A stretch of DNA of 64,000 nt from Aquanectria penicillioides (GCA_003415625.1 PYIU01000004.1:682001-746000), one strand, 5' to 3'; positions 12,036 through 24,524 are shown, numbered from the stretch's first letter. Made by a program: numbers and translations. The notes: generated from the sequence alone by a model not told the origin.

Positions 12036-15000
12036 CCTGGGCGAACAAGGGAGGGGAGGAAAAAAAGAATGACTGGTTAGAAGAGAACGACGAAAGGAAT
12101 ATCAAAGAAAAAAGAGCGTCAAAACTGAAACGAAAGAACTATCAACAACAAGTCGACGGGCGATGATGAAGCACAGGCAGTGTCAAACATACTTATACCT
12201 CCGGTGCCTCAGACGGATGGTCAGGTCCCAGCGTGGGAGTCTGGACTGGGGGGTGGAAGGAAGAGGCTAGCTCCCTTGCGTGACCCCCATGATCGCCTTC
12301 ATCTTGATTCTCAGAAGAGCTTGGCGGCCGCTGCTGCGACGTCTGCCATGGTCAACCTCGGAGTTCCCCAGATACGTCAAGAGGATTGTGGGCCAGGGGA
12401 GTAGTGGTTGTCGCCCTGCAATCTCTTCTCTGTCGGGATAAATCTGATGTTACCGTGTGGCGTGAGAGACAACGCTGGCAGACGCTTGCACTTCGCGGCC
12501 TATTTTTTGCACGGGCATCTAGGGCAAGGAACAAGGCGGGAGAGGAGCAATCCAATCGGGCTATTTTGCATCCAACAGGTGGGCATTTCCAATTTGCGCG
12601 AGAGGCGGCGTGGGAAGGTTGAGGCTGGGGCTCCAGGCACGAATGTCATGCTGATCTTCGTCTCGTCTCGAGGCCGAGACGTTTGGTGTTGCAGTTTGGC
12701 CGGGGTCAACGCTGGCTCATGCTCGCCAAGGCGCTCCTTGACAGGGGGATTTCGGAAAGGCCACGCTGGGAACACTCCACCAAGCACGACTCTGAGGTCG
12801 TATTGCATAGGAAGGACGAGATTACTGGGGCGAATAAGCTCATTCAGTAGCTTAAAGGAATTTGTTTATAGATGCAGGGTGTATTTTCCTCCAGCCATGA
12901 GGCTCTCTCGCAGACCGACTGGCCGAGGATTGAAATTGGAGCCCGTTCCGCCTTTATTGCTCAGACGTGATCCATACCTCGCTCCAGCCCAAGCCTCTGG
13001 GTCGAGCTACGAACGCTAGCGGTCAGTCAGATCAGTCAAAGTGAAGCACGTCGATTTTTGAAATCCCACAAGCTAGTGTTTGGGGCGTTGGCTGCACTCG
13101 ATTTGCAGAGCCCAAAGGGACAACATGTCGGCACAATTGTACCAAGGGGTGCACGAGTGGAGTTGTGTTGGATGCGCATCCCCGTCTTCGCGAATGCCCA
13201 TGGCACAGCACGCCCAGACAGGGCGAGGGACTGCCACTAGCTGCGACCAATCGAGAAACCTGCTTCCTTCAAGCTCTTTATCGCCGACGCCTCGAGAGCT
13301 CTCTTTGATCTTTTACGGCATCTTCTCTCAAAAATAAATTCATTTGGAGAGTGCAAGAAGTGTTTGCGATCTCATTCGGTAACTAAACCTTAATGCCAAC
13401 AAGAGTGCGGGGACCAGTTCGCCGACGGTTGTGGTTTCAGTCACCACCCCATCACCGCTCTCACCGACATCAGTGACACAGACCAAACGCCGTGTTATTC
13501 CTGCGCCGTCCCTGCGATGTGGATAATTCATCAGCCTGGTTGTTTATCTGAGCAGTCAAGTGCTTCTCCCTGCGTCAGCCAAGAAAACGAGGCATTAGAG
13601 TCGCTATAGGGAAATGCAGGTACTATCGTGCTAGATCGAGGCAACACTGCATCTCGTGCCGCCGCCCTGCTGCCATGCTCGTGTTGTAGCCATGTAGCTC
13701 CGCTTACGGCGGATCAACGGAACATCTGACGAAGATTCCTACCGGAGCATCGCCCAAGAAGAGAAAGGCGTTCCCGAGAGAGATCCAGCGTCAATACTAC
13801 GGCGGGTCGTCCGAGGTGAGATTGCACAACCGCTGGTCGGGGGTTATCACACCCAGGGTCGCGGTGCAAGGCCAATCGGATCGCATTCAAAGACCTCTCT
13901 TGGAAATGTTTCAGCCCAGTTCAAGCACTGAAAAAGAAACGTTGCTTTCCCTCCTCTCCATCTTAGATTTTGATGTCGATGAATACCACTATGCATTGAG
14001 ATTATTTAGTGATAACCTGACGATATTTCGATTGCGAGGTCGCCAATTGGTCCCAGCGTTGTCGGCTACGACATGGGCAGCATCGTCTCCTGTCCCTTGC
14101 ATTTACCCCAAAGCCAACACAGAGGGCAGGATTGTAAACTACGCTCACCGAAAGATCATTCTTTCCCCTCAGGATGGATATCCCCGCTTCGAGTTTATTG
14201 CTCGCCGCGTGGCGGATTTGCAAGCTCCAGGACTCGACGTAGGACTTGCCCAAGGAGAAGGAGGCCCATCGTGGGTCGTAGGTCGGGCTGGCCCCGGCTA
14301 GCATCCTCTCAACTGTCATCCCAAGATGCGATTGCATCGACGGCAATATACTTGAGAAGCGCATTTCCCATGTCATCAGCTTGCTCTGTGCGCCCCAGCG
14401 CCTGTCTGTGTGCTCTGTGCAGCGCAGCTGGCTCTCCTTGGATCCAGTCAATCCAAAAATGGCGAGACCCTTGCTTGTGCCAACTGCACCACTGGTGTTT
14501 CAGAACGCTGGACCCCAGCTGATCGCCGTTTCTGATACATTGGTGCCGACGCAGCCTCCGAAACGAATTATCCCAGGGGGGCTTCCTGTCTGCCTTTGGT
14601 TCTTGGTGATGAATCTCGCAAGCCGGTGGCAAAGGACGCAAATTCATGCCAACGGCACGGCAGAGCTTCGTGGTGGTCGTTTCTTGATTAAGTGTTGACG
14701 CAGCGGCCAATACAAGTCGCTGTTGACGTTGGCTGCCTCCCAGGCCAACTGCCGAACGAGGTCTTTGCTTCGCAAACCGCTTGACATAGACCGCCCGGAT
14801 AGGCCAGCTGAGAGCGTCTAGTTGTCTTTTCGAAACATCATTTGCCGTGATCAAGGATCGCCGGCACAGAGCATACCCTGTCGATTACGTTCGCGGCTCC
14901 GCTTGCATAGTAGGCAGCAGACAAACAGTTGAATCTTTTCTTTTCGCCTTCAGCCAGCCAGGAGATTCGTCCCTGCTACACCACTTCAGGAAACGTTTCC

Positions 15001-15067
15001 AAGCATCTGCCGGCTGGTCCCGTCGCCGTGGTCCTCCAAAGGAATCCGCCCAACACTCGCTCGCCAG
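12036..15067. other. Divergent intergenic region, no gene recognised
   Basis: Three kilobases between the divergent deuterolysin and propeptide-like genes. Frames up to 203 codons exist on both strands (for example 12408-13019 and 14309-14854), but they overlap each other and show no family motif or start and splice support. I see no gene, repeat or RNA here. Confidence 0.5.
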
Positions 15068-15676
15068 ATGAGTCTACTGCGCACGTCCTCCGCCGTGCGA
15101 CTGTTTGCCGGTCTGTTCGTCACCGCCGGCATCTTCACGTACTATTTGAATTCTGCTCCTCTGTTTTCATTCACCATGGTCGATGAGCCCACGCCAGGCC
15201 CCATCGAGGGCATCAGCGTGTCTCTCAAGCAGAAGAGCACATCGCCACCTTCAATCACAGTCAAGGTGACCAACACCAATCCCGACCCAATCACCTTTCT
15301 CTCCTACGGCTCCCCGCTGGACGGGCTAGTGCTTCAGCTGGGCCTGCTCTCTATCACGCCCGACGGCGCGAGCACGCCGCTTGACATCCCGAGGCTTGAA
15401 GTGCAGAGGAAGTGGCCACCAGAGATGGAATCGCTCATCACGATTGAACCGGGCGAGAGCCAGCAGCAAGATATTGTGCTCAGAGAGTCTGTAGTGGGAT
15501 CATCCGAGACAGTAGGCGCCAAGGCAATTGTACAGTTGAAGGGCAAGTGGCAGGCCGTATGGGGCAAAGCCAAGACACAGATCAGCAACGAGTCCTTGGA
15601 AAAGGCTGGAATTTCTGACGATGCTTATTCTGGAGAATATGTGACCAATGATTTGGAGATTTTGGTGACGGCTTAA
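15068..15676 (+). CDS. Deuterolysin-propeptide-like protein without protease domain
   Basis: Single-exon frame of 202 residues. It lacks HEXXH and has no peptidase domain. Its core matches, by eye, the propeptide of the deuterolysin at 10928-12035: both have a strand-like V-x-V/I-x-N-T segment followed by L-x-x-G-S/T-x-L-D, then S/T-x-P-L/F-D-x-x-R-L/V, then an I-x-A/P-G-E-S motif, in the same order and similar spacing. The first ATG (15068) adds a hydrophobic segment (about residues 9-27) resembling a signal anchor. A second in-frame ATG at 15176 has a stronger context (tcaccATGG) and would give a 166-residue soluble protein. I cannot decide between them. Function is unknown; a chaperone or inhibitor of M35 proteases is a testable guess. 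Confidence 0.8.
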   Translation: MSLLRTSSAVRLFAGLFVTAGIFTYYLNSAPLFSFTMVDEPTPGPIEGISVSLKQKSTSPPSITVKVTNTNPDPITFLSYGSPLDGLVLQLGLLSITPDGASTPLDIPRLEVQRKWPPEMESLITIEPGESQQQDIVLRESVVGSSETVGAKAIVQLKGKWQAVWGKAKTQISNESLEKAGISDDAYSGEYVTNDLEILVTA

Positions 15677-16977
15677 AGTCCCGTCCCTCATTTGGTATAT
15701 AAGAATGTCAGGCGTGGGCAGATGTGTTTATTACGTTTCCCAGCAACAAACAAAAAGCCATCATGGAGCAGGCAAATCAAAGTATATTATGTATTGATTA
15801 TTTCATAATTTCTTTCTCGACTCCTTCGTTGATTGCCAAGGCATGGGGCAGTTTGTACGAACGTGACCTCAAAGCTGGTCTGATATCCAGGTGGCATACA
15901 AATGTAGCTACCTTGGACCTTTGTTTACGAAACTTAGCAAAGAATTCAATATTTGACGAATCCGCTCAAACATACATGATAATGGAGACTAGGTGAAAAA
16001 TGAACAGACTTTAGGGATTTGCTGTTCTTGATCATGGCTCAAGAATCCAGCTTCCAGGTAGGAGAGCACAGCAACTGGAAAACATGAAAAAGTGGCAGGG
16101 CACAAAAGCCGTCTTGTTTTGTCAATCTGGGTTTCATCAAACAGTCTTACTCAATTATTGACTTCTCTTTGGATGAAAAGCTTGGAATTGATAGTCGCTG
16201 AGGCGATTGTTACTTGTTTACCCGGAGAGTCTCGAATTTCACATGCTATGACCTCGAGGATCTATAGTGAAATTTAAGCGGACGTATCGTCTGAGTCCAA
16301 AACCATCAAACCCAACTCCATTATTTGATCTATGGCTGTATTTAGACTTAATAAATGATGCATACGTGATGTTAATCATCCAGTTATCTTGTAATAGCAT
16401 AGTAGGCGTTCACGAGCCAAGGGTGAATCTAAGTAGCATCAGTCCTCCTCTGAAAGGTATTGTGCGCGACTCACCATGGGCTCGAATACATACGTTAGAC
16501 GCTAGCTAAGATAATCTAGAACCTAAGTGACTAAGTGTTTAAATAAACCCATTCATCGTTTTTTAATAATTTGGAAGTTTTGAGGTGCGGTGATGCATGC
16601 GAGGTAGTTGCTTGCAATGTTGCTGCGGATTGCCTACCCGGCACCTTGCAGACAATGACTGGGAACGACAGCAAACTTTTCAACACCCAAACTTATTCTG
16701 ATAAAAAGGGTGAATGTAGGATTTACTGGGCTATGAGATATTTGGGGTGAATAACTTTCACTTAATGGGTTCTTTTGCGATTCTTGGGTCTTTGCTAAAC
16801 TTCACTTACGCGGTAGACGGTTTTCTTAGACAGCTCGCTCATCAGTGAACCACGTCTTCCAGCTAGGAAACAACAACACAAATGGAAATGGGCCATCTCT
16901 TACCCTTATTAAAGACATCTTGAATCTCTAACTCTCTTTTCTCTGTACCTACTTCACAGAAGCCCAGAATTTCAGTT
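15677..16977. other. AT-richer intergenic region, no gene recognised
   Basis: Noticeably richer in A and T than the flanking genes. Short frames up to 90 codons (15724-15996) look like chance. No transposon motif or RIP-type stop pattern is recognisable. Confidence 0.45.
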
Positions 16978-18111
16978 ATGGCTTCTCGCCACACACTCCC
17001 AACCTTGCATGAGCAACCTCCTGCAGGTTGTGCATCATCGTCCAGTGATGACGACACGTCGACAAGTCAACTGGTTCATGAAGCCGCCGCACAAGCAATG
17101 ATCGCGTCTGAGGTTGTGGGTGAGAGCAGTCATGCGGGTGCTCATGTCCCACAAACGAGCCAGGCGAGAGATGAAGAGTCCAGTGACGTTGGTCGACGAA
17201 GCGCAACTGAGAGCCAAAACGAGTCGACTTCGAGAAGAATTGATTCAGTGAATTTACAAAGTCACTCCGAGAGGGTTCGCGAACTCTTTCCACACCTACT
17301 GTCAACTTCACGGAACTATTACCACAAAGATGACAGAGAGGCATCAGCTAGTGAGAGTTTTGTAACGAGAGGCGAACGAAGGCATCTGCCGAGATACTCC
17401 GAGGGAAATCAGGAACGATCCACAAGATCATATAATTCGAGAGACCCTAGAGAAGACCTATATTACGGAAATTCTACGACAAGAATCGAGCGAAGGGATC
17501 TCTACCCTGAGAGAATTCGCCAACGTTCTCCGCGGTCGCCGCCGACACTGCAGAACTATCGTCAACGAGATGACGGAGGAGTTTCATATCGCGAGAGGTT
17601 CCCGAGAAGAATTGACCCAATAAGGGATTTACAAAGATATCGCGAACGCTCCCCACACCCACCGCCAACGTCATGGAATTACCGTCCCCGAGACAGCAGA
17701 TGGGATTCATATTGGCCCAGAGAGTTTGATAGGCACAGAACAAGACTGGCACCAGTGATAGCATCTGGCGATTTTCAAACGAACGGGCAAACTACTGGAG
17801 ACCTTAAACGCGAGCCACTGGATCTGCCATCTAACGCCGATTACGAGAGCAGACGTCCAGACATGGAACATGGGCACTTGCGTGACTTTGAGTGTAGCGC
17901 GCATAGCTACTGGAGACACGAGGGTCACCATTCTCCTCGTGACAGAAGGGATTTTCGGCCTAGAAGGCGAGTGACAGCACTGACTGGCGTCAGACGACAC
18001 AATAGAGGCCGAAACAGTCAGAGAAATAACAGAAGGAGAAGAAATCGGAGGAGATGGCGCAGGAACCGTCGGAACAACCGACCAGACTGTTGGAGGCCAT
18101 CGTACTCGTAG
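16978..18111 (+). CDS. Arg-rich repeat protein, function unknown
   Basis: Uninterrupted frame of 377 residues from the ATG at 16978. The first 100 residues are Ser/Asp/Ala-rich. Residues about 100-265 hold four imperfect repeats of roughly 35-45 residues, each with a core of the form P-x-x-x-x-N-Y-x-x-K/R-D followed by an Arg/Glu-rich stretch. Two of the four start with R-Q/E-R-S-P. The C-terminus is an extreme basic tail (about residues 320-365, mostly Arg and Asn). Composition recalls RS/RE-type RNA-binding or nuclear proteins, but no RRM or zinc finger is present. I recognise no family, and it may be lineage-specific. The length of the frame and its internal repeats argue that it is coding. 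A 3'-terminal intron changing the tail cannot be excluded. Confidence 0.55.
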   Translation: MASRHTLPTLHEQPPAGCASSSSDDDTSTSQLVHEAAAQAMIASEVVGESSHAGAHVPQTSQARDEESSDVGRRSATESQNESTSRRIDSVNLQSHSERVRELFPHLLSTSRNYYHKDDREASASESFVTRGERRHLPRYSEGNQERSTRSYNSRDPREDLYYGNSTTRIERRDLYPERIRQRSPRSPPTLQNYRQRDDGGVSYRERFPRRIDPIRDLQRYRERSPHPPPTSWNYRPRDSRWDSYWPREFDRHRTRLAPVIASGDFQTNGQTTGDLKREPLDLPSNADYESRRPDMEHGHLRDFECSAHSYWRHEGHHSPRDRRDFRPRRRVTALTGVRRHNRGRNSQRNNRRRRNRRRWRRNRRNNRPDCWRPSYS

Positions 18112-20242
18112 AGGGCGTCAAAGATGTGAGAATCTGGAACGCCATCAGTTGGAGATGGCTGACGCCACAGTCTTGCTGTGCTTCGCGGCAACTATTCCCA
18201 TCAGAGGGAATAGTGCCGACGTCGACATGCACCCAATCACCCGACTTGGTTCTCAAGGCAGGCCATGTTCGCACATGAAACTCGGGGTGAAGGTGTTTGG
18301 CACGGGGGATTGAAACAACCTAGCGACAGGCCCCGCTGAGAAGAGGTCTAGAACTAGAGGGCCCTCTGCGGTGTTGCGAGATGGCGATGCCTCGATTGGG
18401 ATTTACACGGGGGCGGCTGATTTGACTTTTTCTTGTTTGGACTTGGTGTTGGCGGACTAGGCTTGACCGGGGTTGGGTTGATGGCAGAAAGGTGCGTTGG
18501 TTTTGCCAAACTGTTGGACCTTGCATTAGCTTGATACATACGGTTGACTACTGATGTCCTTGCCGAGATTTTCATTTTACTGTTATTACTTTGCAGACCT
18601 TTTGGATTGATGTCCTACGTAGTTCAGAGCTCGGAGAGAACACAGGGACACAAGATAAGACATAGCCTCGCACAGCGAGGATTGTGTGTGGGCCAACCAT
18701 CTCGAAGCCCTGCAGAGATAGGGATTGACTTAAATTCAAGGTGCTGAGAATTCGTAACTTTTAATTTATCCATGATTGAGTTTTCAACTCTCGAATATTT
18801 TTCTCCGGATGTTTAATATGCAGGGCGTTGAAGGATCCGGGGACGAATGCTGAAAAAAAAAAGAAAAGATGAAAAAAAAAAGTGTGAAACCCCAGCCGAA
18901 ATACAGGTGAGGTTGTGAAGAGGTGTTTCATAAACCGGTGCTCCGACTGGCGGGACAGCTATTCACAGACGGAAATGTAACCATTCAGTCTCTTGCCGGG
19001 GGTTGAGGGAACAGGGGGCGTGGGATATCAGTCCATGTTAGCTTATCGTCTGGGTTGGTCTGGAATGGATGTGTGCCACCGAATGTTAAATGAGGTCAGA
19101 ATTGATGAAGCCGCCGCCGGCGTGCCTGGGCCTGGATATGGAACAGGCACAAGGCGTTTAGGAACAGCGTTTTGAACCACACCCCTGAGAAAAGGGCTTT
19201 TATGGCGATCAAATAACAAGAAAAGTCAGGGGTAAGACAATTCTGGAAAGAAGACAACTTTGATTCAGTCAATCTCGTCTGCATGGCGGGAACGCAGCAC
19301 TGATGAGTTCCCGACAAGTGGTTCAAGACGCCAGGGATGAGATGAGTTGGCCGGGGGGTTGGCCCCAATGGGGGAACCGGCAGCCGGGTTGCAGGGCCCC
19401 TGCGCGCCCCAGTGCTACCCGAACCAGCCAAAGACAGCGGGGGAGCACCAGAGTACAGGGCTTAGACTGCGCTAAGGCCCCTGAAGAGGTCGCTACGTCC
19501 CTGCCCAGGCCCGCTAAGGGCCCGACGGGGGCCGCTGAGACCACCAAGGCCGCTGAGACCGCTGCGAGCGCCGGGTCGCCCTCGTCATGGCCCGCAGAAC
19601 CCTGGCGCCGGTTCCTGGAAGCCCCACGTGATCCTTGTTTACATGTGGGAAACAGGCTCGGGATGTGGACGACGAGGACGCCATCGTGGTGCACCCCCTG
19701 TGTGTCTTGTGTCCTTTGCCGCTGTGCCCTTGTGTGCCTCTGTCGTGGTTGCGTCCACGGCCAAGGGGGTACCTGTGCCGTGTGCTGTGCTGTGCTGTGC
19801 TGTGCTGCGAATGACTCTCGCCAGGTGAAAAAAAAAGAGAAACTTGACTCCTCTCGTCCTGATACTTTTTCTTCATTCCTCTCGTCCCCCAAGCTCAAGT
19901 GGTTGTCAAGTCTAGCTCCCGCTTGGAGCCTCCCGCAAGCTACTGATTCGTCCCGTTGTCTTGTAGTTGGTGTTCCCGTCCACCCGCCAACGCTAAGACA
20001 CACAGCATACAGCCACTGGCCCCTCCTCCGCCAAACTAAACAATCGCCTTCTTCCCACTTCACGGGAATCTGTGCACTTGCTGTCCACACACTTGCCTCC
20101 AGAGAGAGAGACAGGAAAAAAAAAAAAAAAAAAAAAAAACCTCAGACAAAAAACATTTCTCCAGCCCAGACACAAGGACCCAACAACGGCCTGTGTCGAT
20201 CTGTGGTGCGACAGCCTCACCGACTCCCATCGCTGCTTCGTC
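18112..20242. other. Intergenic region and leader of the LRR gene
   Basis: It contains a five-base tandem repeat (tgtgc, about five copies) at 19780-19808 and an A24 tract at 20116-20139 about 100 bases before the LRR start codon. The pyrimidine-rich stretch 19840-20110 looks like a promoter and leader. Long overlapping frames on both strands at 19303-20242 are not credible genes. Confidence 0.45.
20116..20139 (+). repeat. A24 homopolymer in the LRR gene leader
   Basis: A run of 24 A directly follows an (AG)n stretch, about 100 bases before the start codon at 20243. Probably a slippage-prone tract in the 5' leader. Confidence 0.8.
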
Positions 20243-23200
20243 ATGGACGACTCTTCCAGCAAGCGCATGAGCGCGATCCCGCGTCTCTCCAAGCTCCCGA
20301 GACCTCCCTCCGGAATCCCCAAATCGTCCTCTATTGCGACCCTCCCCCGACCGACTTCGACAACCTCAGCAGCCACCCTCCGCTCTCAGCCTTCCCGAGA
20401 AAGCCTGAGCGGTGACCTACGGAACCCACGGCTGCGACCTTCATTGTCTCACAACCAACTGCGTAGCAGCATCAGCGGTCCCGGCGACCTACGGAATCCT
20501 AGGCTCCGAGCTACGGCATCACGAGAACACCTAAACATAGGCTCAAGACGCACATCACTGGCCACCAGGCCTCCTCCGCAATCGTACTCTCGACCCACCT
20601 CCTCACAAGCTCCATCAACCCCAAAGCGAAACACAGATGTCATCGACGAACAGTCAACGACTCCCCCATTCGATCCTCCCGGTGAGGCTCTTACTCAAGA
20701 ACCTGATGGACCCATCTTTCGGCGTCGTTTGACTCTAACACGGAGACCCTCCGAAGTTTTCGCAACTTCTCCCTTCCAGGAACCTGGATCGCACTACGAC
20801 AATGCCGACCATGCCCGGCCCATGACCGCCTCCACCGAGAGCAGTAGCAGCACTGCATTCGACACCTTCAAGCCCCGTTCCGGCAAGCCAAGGCCCTCAC
20901 TTTCCGAACGGACGATAGAGACACTCGCTCAGATCCCATCATCGCCGGCGATCGGCAAGAAGTCTTCCTCATTCTATGACCAAAACGGCCGCCCGCGGTC
21001 CCGGGCCGACGGCAGGCCGAGGTCGAGAGCTGATAGCACCGGTTCCCGCCCCGGATCAAGCTACACCTCAGATGGCTCAGGGCGATTGCCATCTCGAGCC
21101 GGCAGCCGACCTGGATCTAGCGCTGGCCAGCATGACATGGGATTCTCCAACTTCCGGGCCTCCACTAACTCATACAAGCCTCCCCTGACGACTATCCAAG
21201 GAACCCCCCAGAAGCGAGCTTCCGGTATCCAGACCGCAAAGACGGCCAAGCCCCGCATGCCTGGTCCTCGAAGTGGCCTTGCTACTTCTTCGAAGCTTCC
21301 ATCTTTGCCTGATGGTAGGAGTCCTAGTCCTGCCAAGGCTATTGGCCCCCAAAGACGGGTTCCAAGACGGTGGCTGCACGCCCCGCCAGGCCAAAGGGAT
21401 CGGTCAATGGTCTCTTCAAGAAGCCCTCCCTACCGGCGATTGATAGATCTACTGCACAGAACACCTCTGATACTGCGTCTGGAAGCGCTTCGGGCGCCTG
21501 GGATGGATCTATTGCTCCTCTGGCGCCGTCAAAAACTCCAAACAAAGCTAAACCTTCCGATTCCCTCGAAGTATCAACCCCTCCCTCCCACCGCAAAACC
21601 TCTGCTGCTCTCCGGGAGCAAATTGCCAAAGCCAAGGCGGCTAGACGAGCCGAGATTCAACGAGCTGCTGCAAGCCCAGCCCAGCAGGACCAACAGGCCC
21701 CGATTATCCCTGTGGATGATGGGTTTGACTTTGGCGTAACGAACCAACATAGCGATCCATTTAACCTACGGAGGGGAGAAAGCCCAAAGAAGAAGGTGCT
21801 CCAACAGCGGGTTAATGCCGCTAGAACTTCTGGTCGTCTGAACATTGCAGCCCTTGATTTGAAAGAGATCCCCATGGAGGTGATGAAGATGTATGATTTT
21901 GAGGCTATCAACACCATGGGTGGTAGCTGGGCCGAGAGTGTCGACTTGACACGCTTTGTTGCCGCAGACAATGAACTTGAGACGCTGGACGAATTCATTT
22001 TCCCTGACACCAACCCCGAGTCCCTTGACGAGAGTCAGGAAAGCCAGGGTAACATCTTTGGTGGCCTTGAAACTCTGGATTTGCACGGAAACCTCCTCGT
22101 AGGAGTCCCGCTTGGTATGCGTCGGTTGAACTACATGACATCTCTAAACTTGGTTAGTTCTTTATCGCCACTTATTCTTATGTGATCTTGCTAATAATTG
22201 GTAGTCGTCCAACCGCCTCACCAACAACAGTCTCGATACAATTGCTCAAATTGCGTCCTTGCGGGATCTCAAACTCGCCAACAACTTGTTCTTTGGGCCT
22301 CTCAATTCAAACCTCGCTCATCTCGCCCAATTGGAAATCCTGGACCTGCACGGCAACAACATCTCGGCGCTGCCTCGTGATATGGAGAACATGACACACC
22401 TTCGCATCCTGAATATTAGCGAGAACAGCTTCGAGACGCTGCCATTTGACGCCATTGCGACCCTGCCGTTGACGGAACTCAACGTGCGGAAGAACAAGTT
22501 GGCAGGCACCCTCATTGAGGAGCCCATTGAATCTCTGCCAACTCTTCAGACTCTCGATGCCTCATCAAACAAGTTGACGAGGCTTGTACCGTTGGGCTCA
22601 GGCATTGAGCTGCCCAATGTGCATTCCCTGTCTCTTTCGATGAATCGATTGCAGGGACTTCCCGACATGACCTCATGGGTCAGCCTCCTGACACTCACAG
22701 TGGACGAAAACAGCATTTCTGGTATCCCGAACAGCTTCATCAGCCTCGAAAAGCTTCGTCACGCCGACTTTTCAAGTAACGACATCCGAGTCATCCCACC
22801 CGAGATTTCCAGGATGGAGAATTTGTCAATGATCCGGCTCAGTGGCAATCCCCTTCGTGACAAGAAATTCCTTTCAATCACGACAGAGGACCTCAAGGAA
22901 ATCCTCGCTGGACGCTTGGAGCCGCCGCCACCTTACCAGGAACCCGTCGCACAAGTTGGTATTGTGGGGATTTTGAATGATGCCAAGGTCACCAATGCGA
23001 CGGCTAAGCCACCGCTCCCGACAACAGAGCCCACTGGGGAGATTCGACATATAGATGAGGACAGTCGGTCTGACGACGACTTTGCCACTCCCCCCCAGAG
23101 TCCCTCGCGATCTCGCTCGCATACAGCATCCAGCCGCCGATCGCGATCCCATACTCTGACGAACCAGGCTTGGCCTGTCAAATCAGGTGGCATCTTGGAT

Positions 23201-23860
23201 AGATCCCGAACCGAGTCATCATCCCTTCACCCCGTGGTGGCCTCCAAAGTTGCAGCTGAACATGTTGTCCGAGAAGTGTTCTTGCAGCACAACTTGTTCG
23301 CCTCATTGCCGAATTCTCTCAGTTTCTTCGCAGAAACCATTGTATCCCTGTGTGTGTCACATAATCAACTTGTTGGCGAGGGTTATTTGACCGAGGACCT
23401 AGAACTCCCTGTCCTGAGGGAGCTGAACTTGGCATCCAACCACATCACCGGCTTGGGCGCTTTGACCAAGTTCCTACATGCACCCAAGCTCGAGAAGATA
23501 GATTTGTCGCTAAACCGACTTGGCTCGCTGTCGACAAATCTCAAAGATGAATTCCCAGCACTTCGTGTTCTTTTGGTAGCAAACAACCACATTGCGGAGC
23601 TTGAACCCGACTCGATCAAGGGCTTGAAGATTGTTGACGCGAGCAACAACGACATTGCCCACTTGAACCCCCGCATTGGACTGCTCGGCGGCCCGGGCGG
23701 CCTTGAGAAACTTGACGTGATGGGCAACCGATTTAGAATCCCGCGGTGGAATGTGTTGGAACGTGGCACAGAAGCCACATTGCGCTGGCTGCGTGGACGA
23801 GTACCTGTAGCGGAGATGGCCGCGTGGAAGGGCGAGGATGACGGTCCTGATTTAGATTGA
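20243..23860 (+). CDS. Large leucine-rich repeat protein (LRRC40-like), apparent frameshift
   Basis: Two exons, 20243-22152 and 22205-23860, with a 52-base intron (GTTAGT donor, TTGGTAG acceptor) inside the LRR region. The N-terminal half (about residues 1-520) is disordered, rich in Ser, Pro and Arg, with repeated RSRADGRPRSRAD-type motifs. From about residue 530, the motif GRLNIAALDLKEIP opens the first LRR block, resembling the start of LRRC40. The block runs to about residue 875 with canonical LxxLxLxxN repeats. A Pro/Ser-rich linker follows, then a second LRR block from about 990 to the C-terminus. The frame shifts at the C5 run 21346-21350. One added base joins the halves exactly and gives 1188 residues. 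LRRs serve protein binding; the partner is unknown. Probably a scaffold in cytoplasm or nucleus. Confidence 0.88.
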
Positions 23861-24524
23861 AAAGAAACAGCGGGAGTTGTCTTGATCTGGGAGAAACATT
23901 TCACATCGGAAAGCGATGAGAGTTGAGGCGCACTGTTTTGCTCCACATGAGAGTTTGATTTCTCTGGTACATATCTTATTGGTACATGTTGTATTATCTC
24001 CAGGGACCCATATACTATTATTTCTTAATACACTATCATGGGAATGAAATGTTTGCTGCTCTGGTGCTGCGATCTGATATAGATTTGGGACCGTATCCCG
24101 CTCGAGTACCTACCTGCTTGGTAATATCTGTTGATGTGATTCATCACGCCGAATCGAAGTTTGGCATGTATTTTTTCATGACACGTTCATCTCGGCTTCT
24201 TTCACGCATTCAAGGCAGCCACGGAATTCGGTTTGAGGTCGCACATGGCAGGTCGCACCCGGAGGGCGGCAAATCAAAGGCAAGAGGATGCCCCCAGCAG
24301 AGTTGTCCAACAAGCTTGGCCTGCACTTGGCTTGATTCATCCCGGCTTTGATCTCCTCGTCAAGCATTGCTTCAAAGGAGCCAACAAAACAGAATTAAGC
24401 ATCAGTTTTGTCATTTATTACGTTTGGAGATTCCCTCTGCGACACAAACATATCAGACTAATAAGAATACTCCAACACCCCTGATCCCAGAGAACACTGC
24501 GAGAAAGCGAACAACACGAACACA
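23861..24524. other. Intergenic region, no gene recognised
   Basis: 3' flank of the LRR gene and upstream region of the next small gene. AT-richer around 23980-24060. No supported feature. Confidence 0.5.

Noticed and set aside
19303..20242. Long overlapping frames on both strands upstream of the LRR gene
   Set aside because: They run through a five-base repeat, an A24 tract and a pyrimidine-rich leader and show no motif; the LRR frame only becomes meaningful from the ATG at 20243.
21310..21335. A micro-intron (gtagga...ccaag) to explain the LRR frameshift
   Set aside because: It would be only about 23 bases, below the minimum for fungal introns, whereas one base in the adjacent C5 run restores the frame.
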